Of a DNA stretch of 64,000 nucleotides, positions 29,520 to 39,388 are shown piece after piece. The notes beneath the pieces were generated by a model that was not told where the DNA came from, searched no databases, and saw only the letters and a program-made list of their open reading frames with translations. A program made the position numbers and the translations under genes. Where the stretch lies: contig NZ_LT622358.1 of the NCBI RefSeq assembly GCF_900098925.1, positions 365,304 to 429,303 of the forward strand, read 5' to 3'. This DNA comes from Bacillus massiliglaciei. GTDB lineage: Bacteria > Bacillota > Bacilli > Bacillales > DSM-1321. Every line of letters starts with the position of its first letter. The first letter of the stretch is position 1.

Positions 29520-30455
29520 ATGATCGAAAAATTTATCAATGAATTAGAAAGACAAGGTCTGTCAAAAAATACGATTAAGAGCTATGAATTTGACATTGCT
29601 CAGTTTTGCGATTGGTTAAAAAGTAAGGAACTGGACCCCAAAATAACAGAAGAAGTGCTAACTGAATACACAATATTTTTATATTCCAAATATAGTGAAA
29701 ATACTGTTTTGAGGAAAATTAAGAGTGTCACTCGGTATAACAAATATTTGTATCATATTGAAGAATCTCCATTAGTAATTGAGCCAAATGAAATAATCAA
29801 AATTAAAACAAACAACAGGACAATGAGAATGATGAGTATTAATGAATTTGATAGACTACGGCAAACAATATTAGAAGGTCAAAATAAGAGGGATATTCTT
29901 ATATTTCACTTATTATTCGGAACTTGTTGCAGAATTTCTGAACTTATTAATATTGAACTGGATGATATAGAAATTACTGATCCATCACAAGGTTATATAC
30001 AATTTAAAATTTTAAAAAGTGGAAAATTCCCCACTCCTATAAGAAAAATTAGCATAACTGAACCTCTTATTAAAATGATAAAAGATTACTTAGAATTTAG
30101 ACCCATTTATCAAAGTAAGAAACTATTAATTGGACAAAAAGGCCCAATGACAAGGGATGCAATTAACAAAATGTTTCGGAAATACAGTTCGATAGCTAAT
30201 ATTAATTATACGGTTTCACCTCAAATGTTAAGACGTATGGGGATTTTTAACTTGTTAGTATTAGCACAAAATGAACCATTTGAAATATCTTGTATATCTA
30301 AAATTGCTAGATATACAACTGAATCATATACAGAAAAAATTTACGAGTTTTTATGTTCTAATTTAAAAGGGAACTTAGAACTTCAATCCTTTGAAACCAG
30401 ATATATTAATTTAGGGTGGGGGAACGGTGGGGAGAAACCAAAGAAAGATTGTTAG
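29520..30455 (+). CDS. small tyrosine recombinase-like protein (extra recombinase of element B)
   Basis: 311 residues, XerC/D-like size. SAM-like N-terminal core-binding domain (MIEKFINELERQGLSKNTIKSYEFDIAQF split here), then a catalytic domain with CCRISELINIEL (first Arg). The next motif, PQMLRRMGIFNL, keeps Arg but lacks the usual His; the final segment ISKIARYTTESYTEKIYEF has Tyr but no His. It may have reduced catalysis or a structural role. The start is an ATG with GGAG upstream; the 3' end overlaps recombinase A of element B. Element A has no counterpart. Confidence 0.82.
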   Translation: MIEKFINELERQGLSKNTIKSYEFDIAQFCDWLKSKELDPKITEEVLTEYTIFLYSKYSENTVLRKIKSVTRYNKYLYHIEESPLVIEPNEIIKIKTNNRTMRMMSINEFDRLRQTILEGQNKRDILIFHLLFGTCCRISELINIELDDIEITDPSQGYIQFKILKSGKFPTPIRKISITEPLIKMIKDYLEFRPIYQSKKLLIGQKGPMTRDAINKMFRKYSSIANINYTVSPQMLRRMGIFNLLVLAQNEPFEISCISKIARYTTESYTEKIYEFLCSNLKGNLELQSFETRYINLGWGNGGEKPKKDC

Positions 30456-31608
30456 TATAAAACCTAATGTGAAATTTGTTGTACGTGCAATAATGGCCCA
30501 ATATGCAGAAACTTCAACAGGTGAGCCAATAGAAAAACAATATGCGTGTATAAAAATTAAAAATGAAGACACAAACGTTGAAGTAATTCATCCTCTTTCA
30601 ACAGAATTTATATTAGATAATTGGAAAAACGCCCAGTACAATACTATGAAAGCACCGGCAAATACTATAGCGATGTTTTTAAATTTTTTAATAAGCGATA
30701 AGAGTAATAAAGTTAAAAGTCTTATAGAATTAAAATCAGACCATGTAATAAATTTTTTATCTGAGCTTTCTTATAAAAGGACACCTAAAAATACGGTCAA
30801 GAAACACGAGAAATATATAGAAAAGTTCTTTGATTTTCTAAATGAAAAAAAGATCATTGACCATAGCTTGAAAATTAAAGATGTTCAATACTTTTACAGT
30901 AGTCCGAAACCAAGACTTCATAAATTACCTGATGAATATATACTAACCTTTTTAGAAATTGCCTATCAAACGGATAGTAAAATTGCGTTTGCACTTTATT
31001 TGCAATTCTTTGGTGGACTCCGAACCGGAGAGATATGTAATCTTAGAATAAAAGATTTACAGCTTATAGGGGATAAAGGAGAATATGGTTTTATCGTGGA
31101 TCTCTCGGAGGATCGAAACTTGAGAAAGGACATTATTAATACATCGGGGTCTAGCTATATTAAAAGTAAAAGAAGGCAAATCGTTTTTGGATTTAAGGAT
31201 TGGTCAACTTTATTTTATGAAAAACATATGAAAAATTTAACAGAAGTTATGAAATTAAATGGAGAAAGCCCACTATTTCCTAATCAAAAAGGATTAGCCA
31301 TGACAGGTAACAATTACTATTACCATTTTAATAAAACAAAGAAAATATTTCTACAGTATCTCAGAGATTCGAATAATATGGCGGATAGAAATAATGCTTT
31401 AGCACTTGAAGCTGAAAGATGGGCTAGTCATATCGGCAGGGGGATATTTTCCAACTTATTGGCTGAAGAAGCTGATAATTTATATGATGTAAGTTTTCCA
31501 AGAGGGGACAAAGGTTTTGACTCGGTAAAACCATATCTAGCTAGTACAAAACGAATTAAAGAAAAGTTAGAAAAAAAGATAGATGAAATATATAAGCAAC
31601 AAGAATAA
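30427..31608 (+). CDS. tyrosine recombinase A of element B
   Basis: 393 residues, GTG start inside the end of the preceding gene. Homologous to 24645-25928 over its whole length (for example VIHPLSTEFILDNWKN). Catalytic motifs: FGGLRTGEICNL (first Arg), ASHIGRGIFSN (His-x-x-Arg) and FPRGDKGFDSVKPYLAS (Tyr). It appears intact. It is the first of the conserved A-B-C-helper gene order shared with element A, but B and C are broken here. Confidence 0.88.
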   Translation: MGRNQRKIVSIKPNVKFVVRAIMAQYAETSTGEPIEKQYACIKIKNEDTNVEVIHPLSTEFILDNWKNAQYNTMKAPANTIAMFLNFLISDKSNKVKSLIELKSDHVINFLSELSYKRTPKNTVKKHEKYIEKFFDFLNEKKIIDHSLKIKDVQYFYSSPKPRLHKLPDEYILTFLEIAYQTDSKIAFALYLQFFGGLRTGEICNLRIKDLQLIGDKGEYGFIVDLSEDRNLRKDIINTSGSSYIKSKRRQIVFGFKDWSTLFYEKHMKNLTEVMKLNGESPLFPNQKGLAMTGNNYYYHFNKTKKIFLQYLRDSNNMADRNNALALEAERWASHIGRGIFSNLLAEEADNLYDVSFPRGDKGFDSVKPYLASTKRIKEKLEKKIDEIYKQQE

Positions 31609-32190
31609 AAGAAGGTGGTAAGCATGGAACTTAATGATCAAAATTTATATATTTCTGTTACTGAAGCTTCTAAATTGCTTTCGATAAGTAGAGCCACAGT
31701 ACAACAACTAATAAAAAAGGACGAGTTCCCAAACAGTTTTATTAATTCAAAGCAAAAGGGCTACCGAATACCAGTTACGGATATAGAGGCTTATAAAGAA
31801 AAAATTAAGAAAATAGAAGATGCTAAAAAAGACTTTTTATCAATTAGCGAAATGGCGGAAATCTCAGGGTGTACTAATGAGAAGATTAGAAGTGATTTGC
31901 GGAATGGAAAAATTAAAAAATTTAGTAGAGATGAAAATAATAATTATATTGTGCATAAGGATATTTTTGACGAGTATATAAAAGAACACATTGAAAGAAA
32001 TGGTTTTTTAACTTTAAATGAAGCATGTGAACGATTATCCTTATCAAAATTAACGATTCACACATATGGCCCAAGAAAAGTATTTCCTAATGCTATTATT
32101 AGAGTAAGCGTAAAACTGTGCCCACCTACAACCTTAAAAACAACCATGAGATAATCTCCTTAAGTTTACAAGCTTGAAGGAGGTTTTTTT

Positions 32191-32508
32191 ATGAACCCAA
32201 CGCTCGAACAACAATGGAAGGAGCGTTTTGAAGATTTCGCTTCTAGCGGATTATCGAAAAGAGCTTTTTGTCGAAACAAAGACCTACCCTACCACCAGTT
32301 CTGCTATTGGATGAAAAAATTCCAAAACTCCACGCCGGTTACACCTTCACCTGTTCAGTGGATGACATTGGACGTCACCCCGGCTGAGACTTGGTCGTCT
32401 TCCCCGACACCAATCCGACTTCGGGCCGGCGGTGTCACGATCGAAGTCAACGAAGGCTTTAGCGAGGCGCTGTTGCGTCAAGTCTTGAAGGCATTGACAG
32501 GAAAATGA
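32191..32508 (+). CDS. tnpA: IS66 accessory protein TnpA
   Basis: 105 residues; the small first ORF of IS66 with an HTH-like N-terminus (WKERFEDFASSGLSKRAFC). Needed for transposition together with TnpB and TnpC. Its stop overlaps the TnpB start (ATGA). Confidence 0.9.
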   Translation: MNPTLEQQWKERFEDFASSGLSKRAFCRNKDLPYHQFCYWMKKFQNSTPVTPSPVQWMTLDVTPAETWSSSPTPIRLRAGGVTIEVNEGFSEALLRQVLKALTGK

Positions 32509-32861
32509 TTGACGAAGTAACAATCGATAAGGTGTACCTGGCACAAGGGCCCACCGATCTGCGAAAATCGATTGATGGATTGGCTGCCATTGTACAGGAA
32601 ACCTTTGAACTCAATCCATTCAGCCACTGCTTGTTTGTTTTCTGCAATCGCTCACGCGATAAATTGAAAATCCTGCAATGGGACCACAATGGTTTCTGGC
32701 TTCATTATCGGCGCCTTGAGAGAGGAACCTTCCAGTGGCCGTCTGGAAACAATGCCATCCCGATGGCCGTTACGAGAAAACAATTACGCTGGCTGCTGGA
32801 TGGATTGTCCCTCTCTCAAAAGCAGGCACACCCCGCCGTGCAATCGCAAAGGATTGTGTGA
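32505..32861 (+). CDS. tnpB: IS66 Orf2 family protein TnpB
   Basis: 118 residues with the family block VYLAQGPTDLRKSIDGLAAIV and FVFCNRSRDKLKILQWDHNGFWL. Translationally coupled to TnpA. Length is normal for the family. Confidence 0.93.
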   Translation: MIDEVTIDKVYLAQGPTDLRKSIDGLAAIVQETFELNPFSHCLFVFCNRSRDKLKILQWDHNGFWLHYRRLERGTFQWPSGNNAIPMAVTRKQLRWLLDGLSLSQKQAHPAVQSQRIV

Positions 32862-32914
32862 TATTTTCAATCGGAAAGAAGGAGTTTGTGCATATTTGTC
32901 GAATATTGCTTAGT

Positions 32915-34477
32915 ATGAAAACGAACGTACAAACTCCACCAGCTGAACCAACAATTGAGTCGCTTCAGGCACAGGTGGAAGAGCTGACGGCTAAAATCAA
33001 GTGGTATGAAGAACAATTCCGCCTTAGCCAACAAAAACGATTCGGCTCTTCCAGCGAAAAGACGGATGACGACCAATTAGCGCTTCTGTTGTTTAACGAA
33101 GCCGAACAACTAGCCGATCCAACTGTATCGGAGCCCATACACGAAACAATCACGTATCGCCGTAAGAAAAAGCGAGGTCAGCGTGAAACATCCCTAAGCA
33201 GCCTGCCGACGGAAACAATCGAGTATCGATTGGCCGATGCGGACCAGGCTTGTTCGTGTTGCGGTCACGGACTACACGAAATGAGCGTCGAGGTCCGGAA
33301 GGAACTGGCCATAGAACCGGCAAAGGTGAAAGTGATCGAGCATAAACGCTTCGTCTACGCCTGCCGCCACTGTGAGCAACATGGCACAGAAACGCCAATC
33401 GTCACGGCACCCATGCTTCCTTCGGTCTTCCCGAAAAGTCTGGCTTCCCCGTCGATCATGGCGCATATCATCACACAAAAATATGTGGAAGGTCTGCCTT
33501 TGTACCGGCAGGAAAAGTACTTCCAACGTCTCGGCGTGAACCTGTCACGCCAAACGATGGCGAACTGGGTTTTGTATGGTGCGGAAAAGTGGCTTTCCAT
33601 ATTGTATGATCGCATGCATCAGGAATTGGTCAAACAGCCCATTGCCCATGCCGACGAAACCACACTTCAAGTCTTGCGCGAACCAGGCCGCGATGCGACA
33701 GCCAAATCCTATGTTTGGCTATATCGGACAGGGACCGACGGTCCCCCGATTGTCCTGTACGACTATCAGCCTTCACGCAAAGGTGAGCACGCCAAACACT
33801 TTTTGGAAACCTTCAGTGGTTATCTTCAAGTGGATGGCTATTCGGGTTACCTGAAAGTCCCGGATGTAATCTTGGTTGGCTGTTGGGCACACGCCCGTCG
33901 CAAATTCGACGAGGCATTAAAAGCGGCGCCACCTTCAGCAAAAGGGAAACAGACTGCCTCTGCCGAAGGCTTGCAGTTCTGTAACCAGCTGTATGCCATT
34001 GAACGGGCAATCAAAAAAGAATCCTCCGAAAAACGGTACGAGGTACGGCTTGAAAAAAGCAAGCCGGTCCTGGACCTCTTTTTGGCATGGCTTCAAACGA
34101 AACAGCCTCAAGTGGCACCAAAATCGAAATTGGGCGAAGCAATCACTTATGGTCTCAACCAGTGGGAATTATTAGAGGCTTTCTTACAAGATGGCCGATT
34201 GGAGATCGACAATAACCGGAGTGAGCGAGCTATCAAGCCGTTTGTAATCGGCAGGAAAAACTGGCTCTTTTCAAATACACCACGAGGCGCACGAGGGAGT
34301 GCGATCGTGTACAGCATAGTGGAGACAGCGAAGGAAAACGGGCTAAATCCCTACGAATACCTTCTCTACCTATTTCAGCAGCTTCCCACTGTGGATGTGA
34401 ACAATGACGAAGTCATCCAAAAGATGCTTCCATGGTCGGTTTCACTGCCCGATCAATGCAGGGTACCGGTGAAGTAA
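32915..34477 (+). CDS. tnpC: IS66 transposase TnpC
   Basis: 520 residues from the ATG at 32915; the upstream open frame overlaps tnpB and is not needed. An N-terminal leucine-zipper-like region (ESLQAQVEELTAKIKWYEEQ) and a zinc-finger segment (CSCCGHGLHEM ... CRHC) precede the DDE core: HADETTLQVL, QVDGYSGYLK and EIDNNRSERAIKP. A C-terminal DDE_Tnp_IS66_C domain follows. Complete. Confidence 0.95.
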   Translation: MKTNVQTPPAEPTIESLQAQVEELTAKIKWYEEQFRLSQQKRFGSSSEKTDDDQLALLLFNEAEQLADPTVSEPIHETITYRRKKKRGQRETSLSSLPTETIEYRLADADQACSCCGHGLHEMSVEVRKELAIEPAKVKVIEHKRFVYACRHCEQHGTETPIVTAPMLPSVFPKSLASPSIMAHIITQKYVEGLPLYRQEKYFQRLGVNLSRQTMANWVLYGAEKWLSILYDRMHQELVKQPIAHADETTLQVLREPGRDATAKSYVWLYRTGTDGPPIVLYDYQPSRKGEHAKHFLETFSGYLQVDGYSGYLKVPDVILVGCWAHARRKFDEALKAAPPSAKGKQTASAEGLQFCNQLYAIERAIKKESSEKRYEVRLEKSKPVLDLFLAWLQTKQPQVAPKSKLGEAITYGLNQWELLEAFLQDGRLEIDNNRSERAIKPFVIGRKNWLFSNTPRGARGSAIVYSIVETAKENGLNPYEYLLYLFQQLPTVDVNNDEVIQKMLPWSVSLPDQCRVPVK

Positions 34478-34832
34478 ATCAATCTTATCAGCATCCTCAT
34501 CTTATCAAAAGGTGGGGATTATTTTACGCTTACTTATTAGAAATCAAACCGAGGGATATCTTATTCCAATATCAGATATAGAGGATTACGAAAATAAAAA
34601 TGTCATACCAGAGGGATATGTAACCGTAAAACAGATAGCTGAAAAATACAAACTTCATCCGGAGACAGTAAGGGGACTAATTATGTTTTTGTCAATATTA
34701 TATTGAGCCAGAGCGATCACTTTAAAAGTGAGCCACTTAGTGTCTGTTAACTCCCATATTTGGGAGTAGTTGGGTGTTTGGGTGCCTTGCCCCGGAGAGG
34801 GGCAAGACACCCAAACACCTCGCCCGCCGTTG

Positions 34833-35591
34833 TTACCCTTCGACAACTTCCCGATGTTGCATACTTTGACGGAATCTATAGGATTCTCCGTTAAGTAGGT
34901 GGATGTGCGATCGGTGCGTAAGGCGATCAAGTAATGCAGCGGTCATTTTATCGTCGCCAAATATGTTTGTCCATTCCGAGAATTCTAGATTAGTTGTAAC
35001 AATAACGCTCGCGCGTTCATAACGACTTGAAAAGAATTGGAACAATAACTCTGCTCCAATTTTGGAGAAGGGGACATACCCTAACTCATCAACAATGATC
35101 AAATCAAATTTGAGCCACTTCTTCTCAAATGCCCCAAGCTTATGCTCCTCGTTGGCCATAAGTAATTCTTCTACTAACGCCGATGCTGTAATAAACTTAG
35201 TTTTATAACCATTTTGAATCATTTCTACCCCAAGAGCGATTGCCAAGTGAGTTTTACCAGTACCACTATTCCCCAAAAATATTAGATTTTCCTTTTTGTC
35301 TACGAATTCACCCTTAGCCATGGTGATAAAGCGGTTTCGATTCAAGCTTGGCATTAAGCTGAAATCATAGGTATCTAATGTTTTCTGGACAGGGAACGCA
35401 GCTTGCTTAAGTCTCCTCTGTCTCTGATTTTCTTCTCTTGTTTCTAATTCTGTTTCTAGTAATGCCAATAGGTATTCTTCATAACTTAGGTTTCTTTCCT
35501 CCGCTTCTCTAGCGAGAGAGCGATACTGTCTTCCGATTGTCGGCATTCTAAGTTGCTTTACAATATGATCTAGCATGATTTCTGCATTCAT
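34833..35591 (-). CDS. istB: IS21 helper ATPase IstB (subtype 1, copy 2)
   Basis: 252 residues with the same translation as 1066-1824; Walker A GNSGTGKTH, Walker B IIVDELGY. Overlaps istA by ATGA. Confidence 0.96.
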   Translation of the reverse strand: MNAEIMLDHIVKQLRMPTIGRQYRSLAREAEERNLSYEEYLLALLETELETREENQRQRRLKQAAFPVQKTLDTYDFSLMPSLNRNRFITMAKGEFVDKKENLIFLGNSGTGKTHLAIALGVEMIQNGYKTKFITASALVEELLMANEEHKLGAFEKKWLKFDLIIVDELGYVPFSKIGAELLFQFFSSRYERASVIVTTNLEFSEWTNIFGDDKMTAALLDRLTHRSHIHLLNGESYRFRQSMQHREVVEG

Positions 35592-37111
35592 TTTGTCTGA
35601 CCTCCAGTTAGTTGTTCATATTGAGCTACATTTGACTTTTTAACTTTATAGTCTAGCAGATTTGTAGGTGTCTTCTCTTTAGAGAGCTCGTGAGACTTCA
35701 AATGGTTATTCGTTAGCCTTTGGATGATTTCATGCACAACTTCATAACGAAAAACTTGTGCTTCCTCAGCCTCACTCAAGGCCTGTGTTAACTTTTCCAT
35801 TCCAATTTCACGATGAAGGAGGAGAAGTCGTATGAACTTTCGATCTCCAATGGCTCCTTCTTGTTCTCTCATCTTCCGATGAAAACGCCTGAACACAGCT
35901 GGAATGTCAGAAGCTTGGAAAGCATGTGCATCACGTATCGCACGAGGCTTTTTTATCAACGCTTCTAGATAATGGTCCAATACAGTAATCATTTGATTTC
36001 GTTCATTTGAACGTAAATGTTCTGCGATCACTTGGTTTTGAGCCACAACGATCACTCGGTCGACAAAAATTTTTGCCCATACAGCTTGGCCGACATAACC
36101 ACATGGGACAGAATACTGATTGGTTTCGATTGAGATTAGTGAAGTCTTGTTTACCTGACAAGAGACTAGCTTACAGGCTTCAAACCGTTGTTCAGGAAGT
36201 GGGTGAAGATATTCCTTTTCTTTAGCCCACATATCAGCGATTGTTTCTTTGGTATAAGGAACGGTTTTGCGTTCTGCCTCGTTAAAACACCAATCTTGTA
36301 AATAATCATTCAATTCATCTAGTGTCTGAACCTCCGGCTCAGGTACAAAGGCATTTCTTCTTACATAGCCTACCAATCCCTCTACACGTCCTTTTTCATT
36401 TCCAGATCTGACATTGCAGAACTCAGATTTGAATAGATAATGTGTTTGTAAGGCAAGAAATGATTCCTGTTCCAATCGGTCTCTACCTTGAAGGATTTTT
36501 ACCACAGCTGTTTTTAAATTATCAAATAGACCTTCAGTTGGAACTCCTCCAAAAAATTCAAACGCATGAACAAATCCATCAAGGAAAGCTTCCTGTTTTT
36601 CATGAAGATAAGCTCTCACAAACCTTACACGACTTGCGGAAAGCTGAATGCAAAAGAGGTAAATACGTTTCTTTCGACCCTGTAGAATGATGTCCGCCTC
36701 TCCCCAGTCGAATTGGAATTGGTGGCCGAGTTGAAAATCAAGAGGAATGAAGACTTCCTGAAGCTTTTTTCTGCGTTTCCTTACTATTTTTCGTATATTA
36801 GATTCCGAACCTTCAAAGTCATATTCATTAACTAATCTGTTATATATATTGGTAGCCGTATGTTTCTGCTTACCCCATCGGTTGAGGTCATCCTCTAACC
36901 ATTGGTCAATTATTGGTAATACCCGTTTTGTTTCTTCAGAATAATCTTTAGTACCACCATAGATTCTTTGGCGTTGTATGGTTGTTGGAGCTTCCTGTTC
37001 TTTTAAATACTTACTTACTGTATTCCTTGAAATACCAAGCTTTTTAGCTATTTGTCTTTGTGATAGTCCTTCTACCTCATGTAAGAATTTGATATTATAA
37101 AATTGAGCCAT
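35588..37111 (-). CDS. istA: IS21 transposase IstA (subtype 1, copy 2)
   Basis: About 507 residues from the ATG at 37111, chosen because AAGGA sits 8 nt upstream; an ATG three codons earlier abuts that site. N-terminal HTH (LSQRQIAKKLGISRNTVSKYL, about residues 15-35) and the DDE core: FQFDWGEADIILQG (Asp), EGLFDNLKTAV (Asp) and NEKGRVEGLVGY (Glu). Complete copy of the partial gene at 2-1069. Confidence 0.95.
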   Translation of the reverse strand: MAQFYNIKFLHEVEGLSQRQIAKKLGISRNTVSKYLKEQEAPTTIQRQRIYGGTKDYSEETKRVLPIIDQWLEDDLNRWGKQKHTATNIYNRLVNEYDFEGSESNIRKIVRKRRKKLQEVFIPLDFQLGHQFQFDWGEADIILQGRKKRIYLFCIQLSASRVRFVRAYLHEKQEAFLDGFVHAFEFFGGVPTEGLFDNLKTAVVKILQGRDRLEQESFLALQTHYLFKSEFCNVRSGNEKGRVEGLVGYVRRNAFVPEPEVQTLDELNDYLQDWCFNEAERKTVPYTKETIADMWAKEKEYLHPLPEQRFEACKLVSCQVNKTSLISIETNQYSVPCGYVGQAVWAKIFVDRVIVVAQNQVIAEHLRSNERNQMITVLDHYLEALIKKPRAIRDAHAFQASDIPAVFRRFHRKMREQEGAIGDRKFIRLLLLHREIGMEKLTQALSEAEEAQVFRYEVVHEIIQRLTNNHLKSHELSKEKTPTNLLDYKVKKSNVAQYEQLTGGQTK

Positions 37112-39388
37112 ATCGATCATCCTTTGTGCCTCTCTCTAAAAGTGATAGTTTGGTCACTTTCAATCATAAGAGAGGTTATCAAAATTGGAAATCATGTGGC
37201 TCATTTTTTATGTGATCGAACCCTTCAAAAGTGGCTCAATATTAAATTATCAAATACATAATTAGGAATAACGTATTAAAAAGCCATAAAAAGTATGTTA
37301 AGGACACCTATATAGTTTTAGCATCAGAAGTAGTAGATTATTTTAAAGATATGCTAGAAATGAAAGAAAAATATGCAAATATAGATGAAGTATCCCAAAT
37401 AATAGGATGTAATAAAGATACAATAAGAAATTATATAAAAAAGGGAATTATTAATGATTGCATACTAAGGTCAAACTCAGAGGGTTATCTTATCAATAGA
37501 TCAGAAATAGACAGGATAAAAGAAATCTATACACAAGAAAGAATTCCGTTACCAACAGGATATATTTTTCCGGAAGATGTTATGAAATTGCTCGAAACAA
37601 GAAGCGTTCAAAGAGCAAGAGAAATTATAAAAAAACATATGAAATCTGCCAAAAAAGTTACAAACGGTTTTAACAATATTGAATATTGGATTGTGCTAGA
37701 ATCTGAGGTTCTTCAGTACAAACAAAAACTTGAAAATGACAGGTTTATCCCTCAAACTCCCGGTGAATTTACTACTATTGATGCAGTCAACAAGTATAAG
37801 TTTGAAGTTAAAAAGATTTCCATCCCCTTAAAATTAGCCCAAACAGTCAAATTATACACGGAATATGCTTGTCAAAAGTTAGCTGAAAGTGAGGCAAGAG
37901 CAGAGACCCTTTCAAAAAAAACTGCTTATTATGTAAAAACTTTAAAGGCTTTAATTAAACATTTACCAAAGAGTATAAAAGAAATGACAGATGAAGATAT
38001 TGAGAGTTTCTTAAATAATGAGAATCAACCTAAATATGTTAAACAATACTTTATAGGTTTTGTTCAGTATTGCTCTGAAAATATTGAGGATTGTAACTTT
38101 TTTAATCGATACGCAACGTTTAATGATCCAAATACAGATACTGATATATATTCCCTTGAAATTTTTAATAAATATTATGATCATGTTATAGACGTAGAGA
38201 TGCACATAGAGAAAGCGATTAAATATAAAACATATGCACAGACATGGGTATATGTCATTATGCACTTAATGAATGCGTGGAGAAGTGGGGATATTATTTA
38301 CGGTTTACCAACCATTGATTTTATTGATTTACCAATCAAAGATTTAACATTTTTTGAGAATAATAGATTAAGGAAAGAAGAGGCAAGATTGATTGTAAAT
38401 CAAGTTCATATAAAAGTTGGTCAAATGAAGGTTTCGAAAACCGGGGCGCTTGGGCAATTTCTTTGTTTGGATAGTTTAGTTGAACCGTTTGCAACAGCAA
38501 TCAGTATTACTGAGTTACACCGTAGAAAATACAATGATAAATTAATGCTTACTTCTGTTAGAGCAAATGGAATTAATAAAATGTTTTTTGAAAAAAAACC
38601 TGAACTATCTGGATTCCATAGTGTCAAAATGAATAGAACATTGATTACCTACTTTTTCCACCATGTTTCTGAATCAGAAGGGGATGCACATTTATCCTAT
38701 GAGGCAGCTCAAATTTTACGAAGCCACTTAAATGAAGACACAACCGAAGTTTATATAAAATTTTCTAGCCCACAAGGTACTCTTGATAGTATGGCCTTTA
38801 ATATATGTGAAAGGGGCCATTTTGGTTGGGTTTATAATACCATGATAAATCTTGTGTTGCACCAAAATGAACAAAAACTGGAGGATAGAACCTCTTTAAT
38901 TAAATCTTTAAGTGAAAAGTATAAAGTAAATGATTTAGAAACGTATTCATCCTTTTTACTTGCAGAAAGAATTAAAAAGGAATCTTTAGCACTTAGGCTT
39001 TCAAAACTACCTAAAGAGGATTTAAAAAGATTAATTGTAAAAATATTCCGTGGAGAAATGCCAGCAAAGATGGCTTACGCTCAATGTTTAACATATCCAG
39101 AATGTAAAAGTCCTAAACGAACCTCTTGTATTGGTTGTGAGAACTTAATACCAACGGAATATTTATTACTTTCTATATCTGAACAGATTGAGACGAGTCT
39201 TTATAATATTTACAATAGTGAATTTGAATGGGATAAAGAACGAGAAAAGCATTTTCTAAAACAAATGTTTCTATTAATGAATGAGGCTATTGTTGAAAGA
39301 GGTAAAGAATATGTAGAGACCTTTATTGACCGCAAAAGAATTAAAAAATTATATGGAGCTATTCTTAAAGATAAAGAGGTGAAACAAA

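Larger units (their letters stand above)
32104..34533 (+). mobile_element. IS66-family insertion sequence, complete
   Basis: 2430 bp with ends GTAAGCGTAAAA and TTTTACGCTTAC, flanked by the 8-bp direct repeat TTATTAGA (32096-32103 and 34534-34541). An 8-bp duplication is standard for IS66. Three genes tnpA, tnpB, tnpC. Base composition is clearly more GC-rich than the surrounding element, a sign of recent arrival. Confidence 0.97.
34684..37258 (-). mobile_element. IS21-family element, subtype 1, copy 2, complete
   Basis: 2575 bp; ends TGTTTTTGTCAATATTATAT and the imperfect inverse ...TATCAAATACA, flanked by the 6-bp repeat TAATTA (34678-34683 and 37259-37264). It is inverted relative to copy 1 at 1-1973 and interrupts recombinase B of element B. 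Confidence 0.96.

Noticed and set aside
33150..34062. Several ORFs on both strands within IS66 tnpC
   Set aside because: Shadow frames of a GC-rich gene with clear DDE motifs in the true frame.
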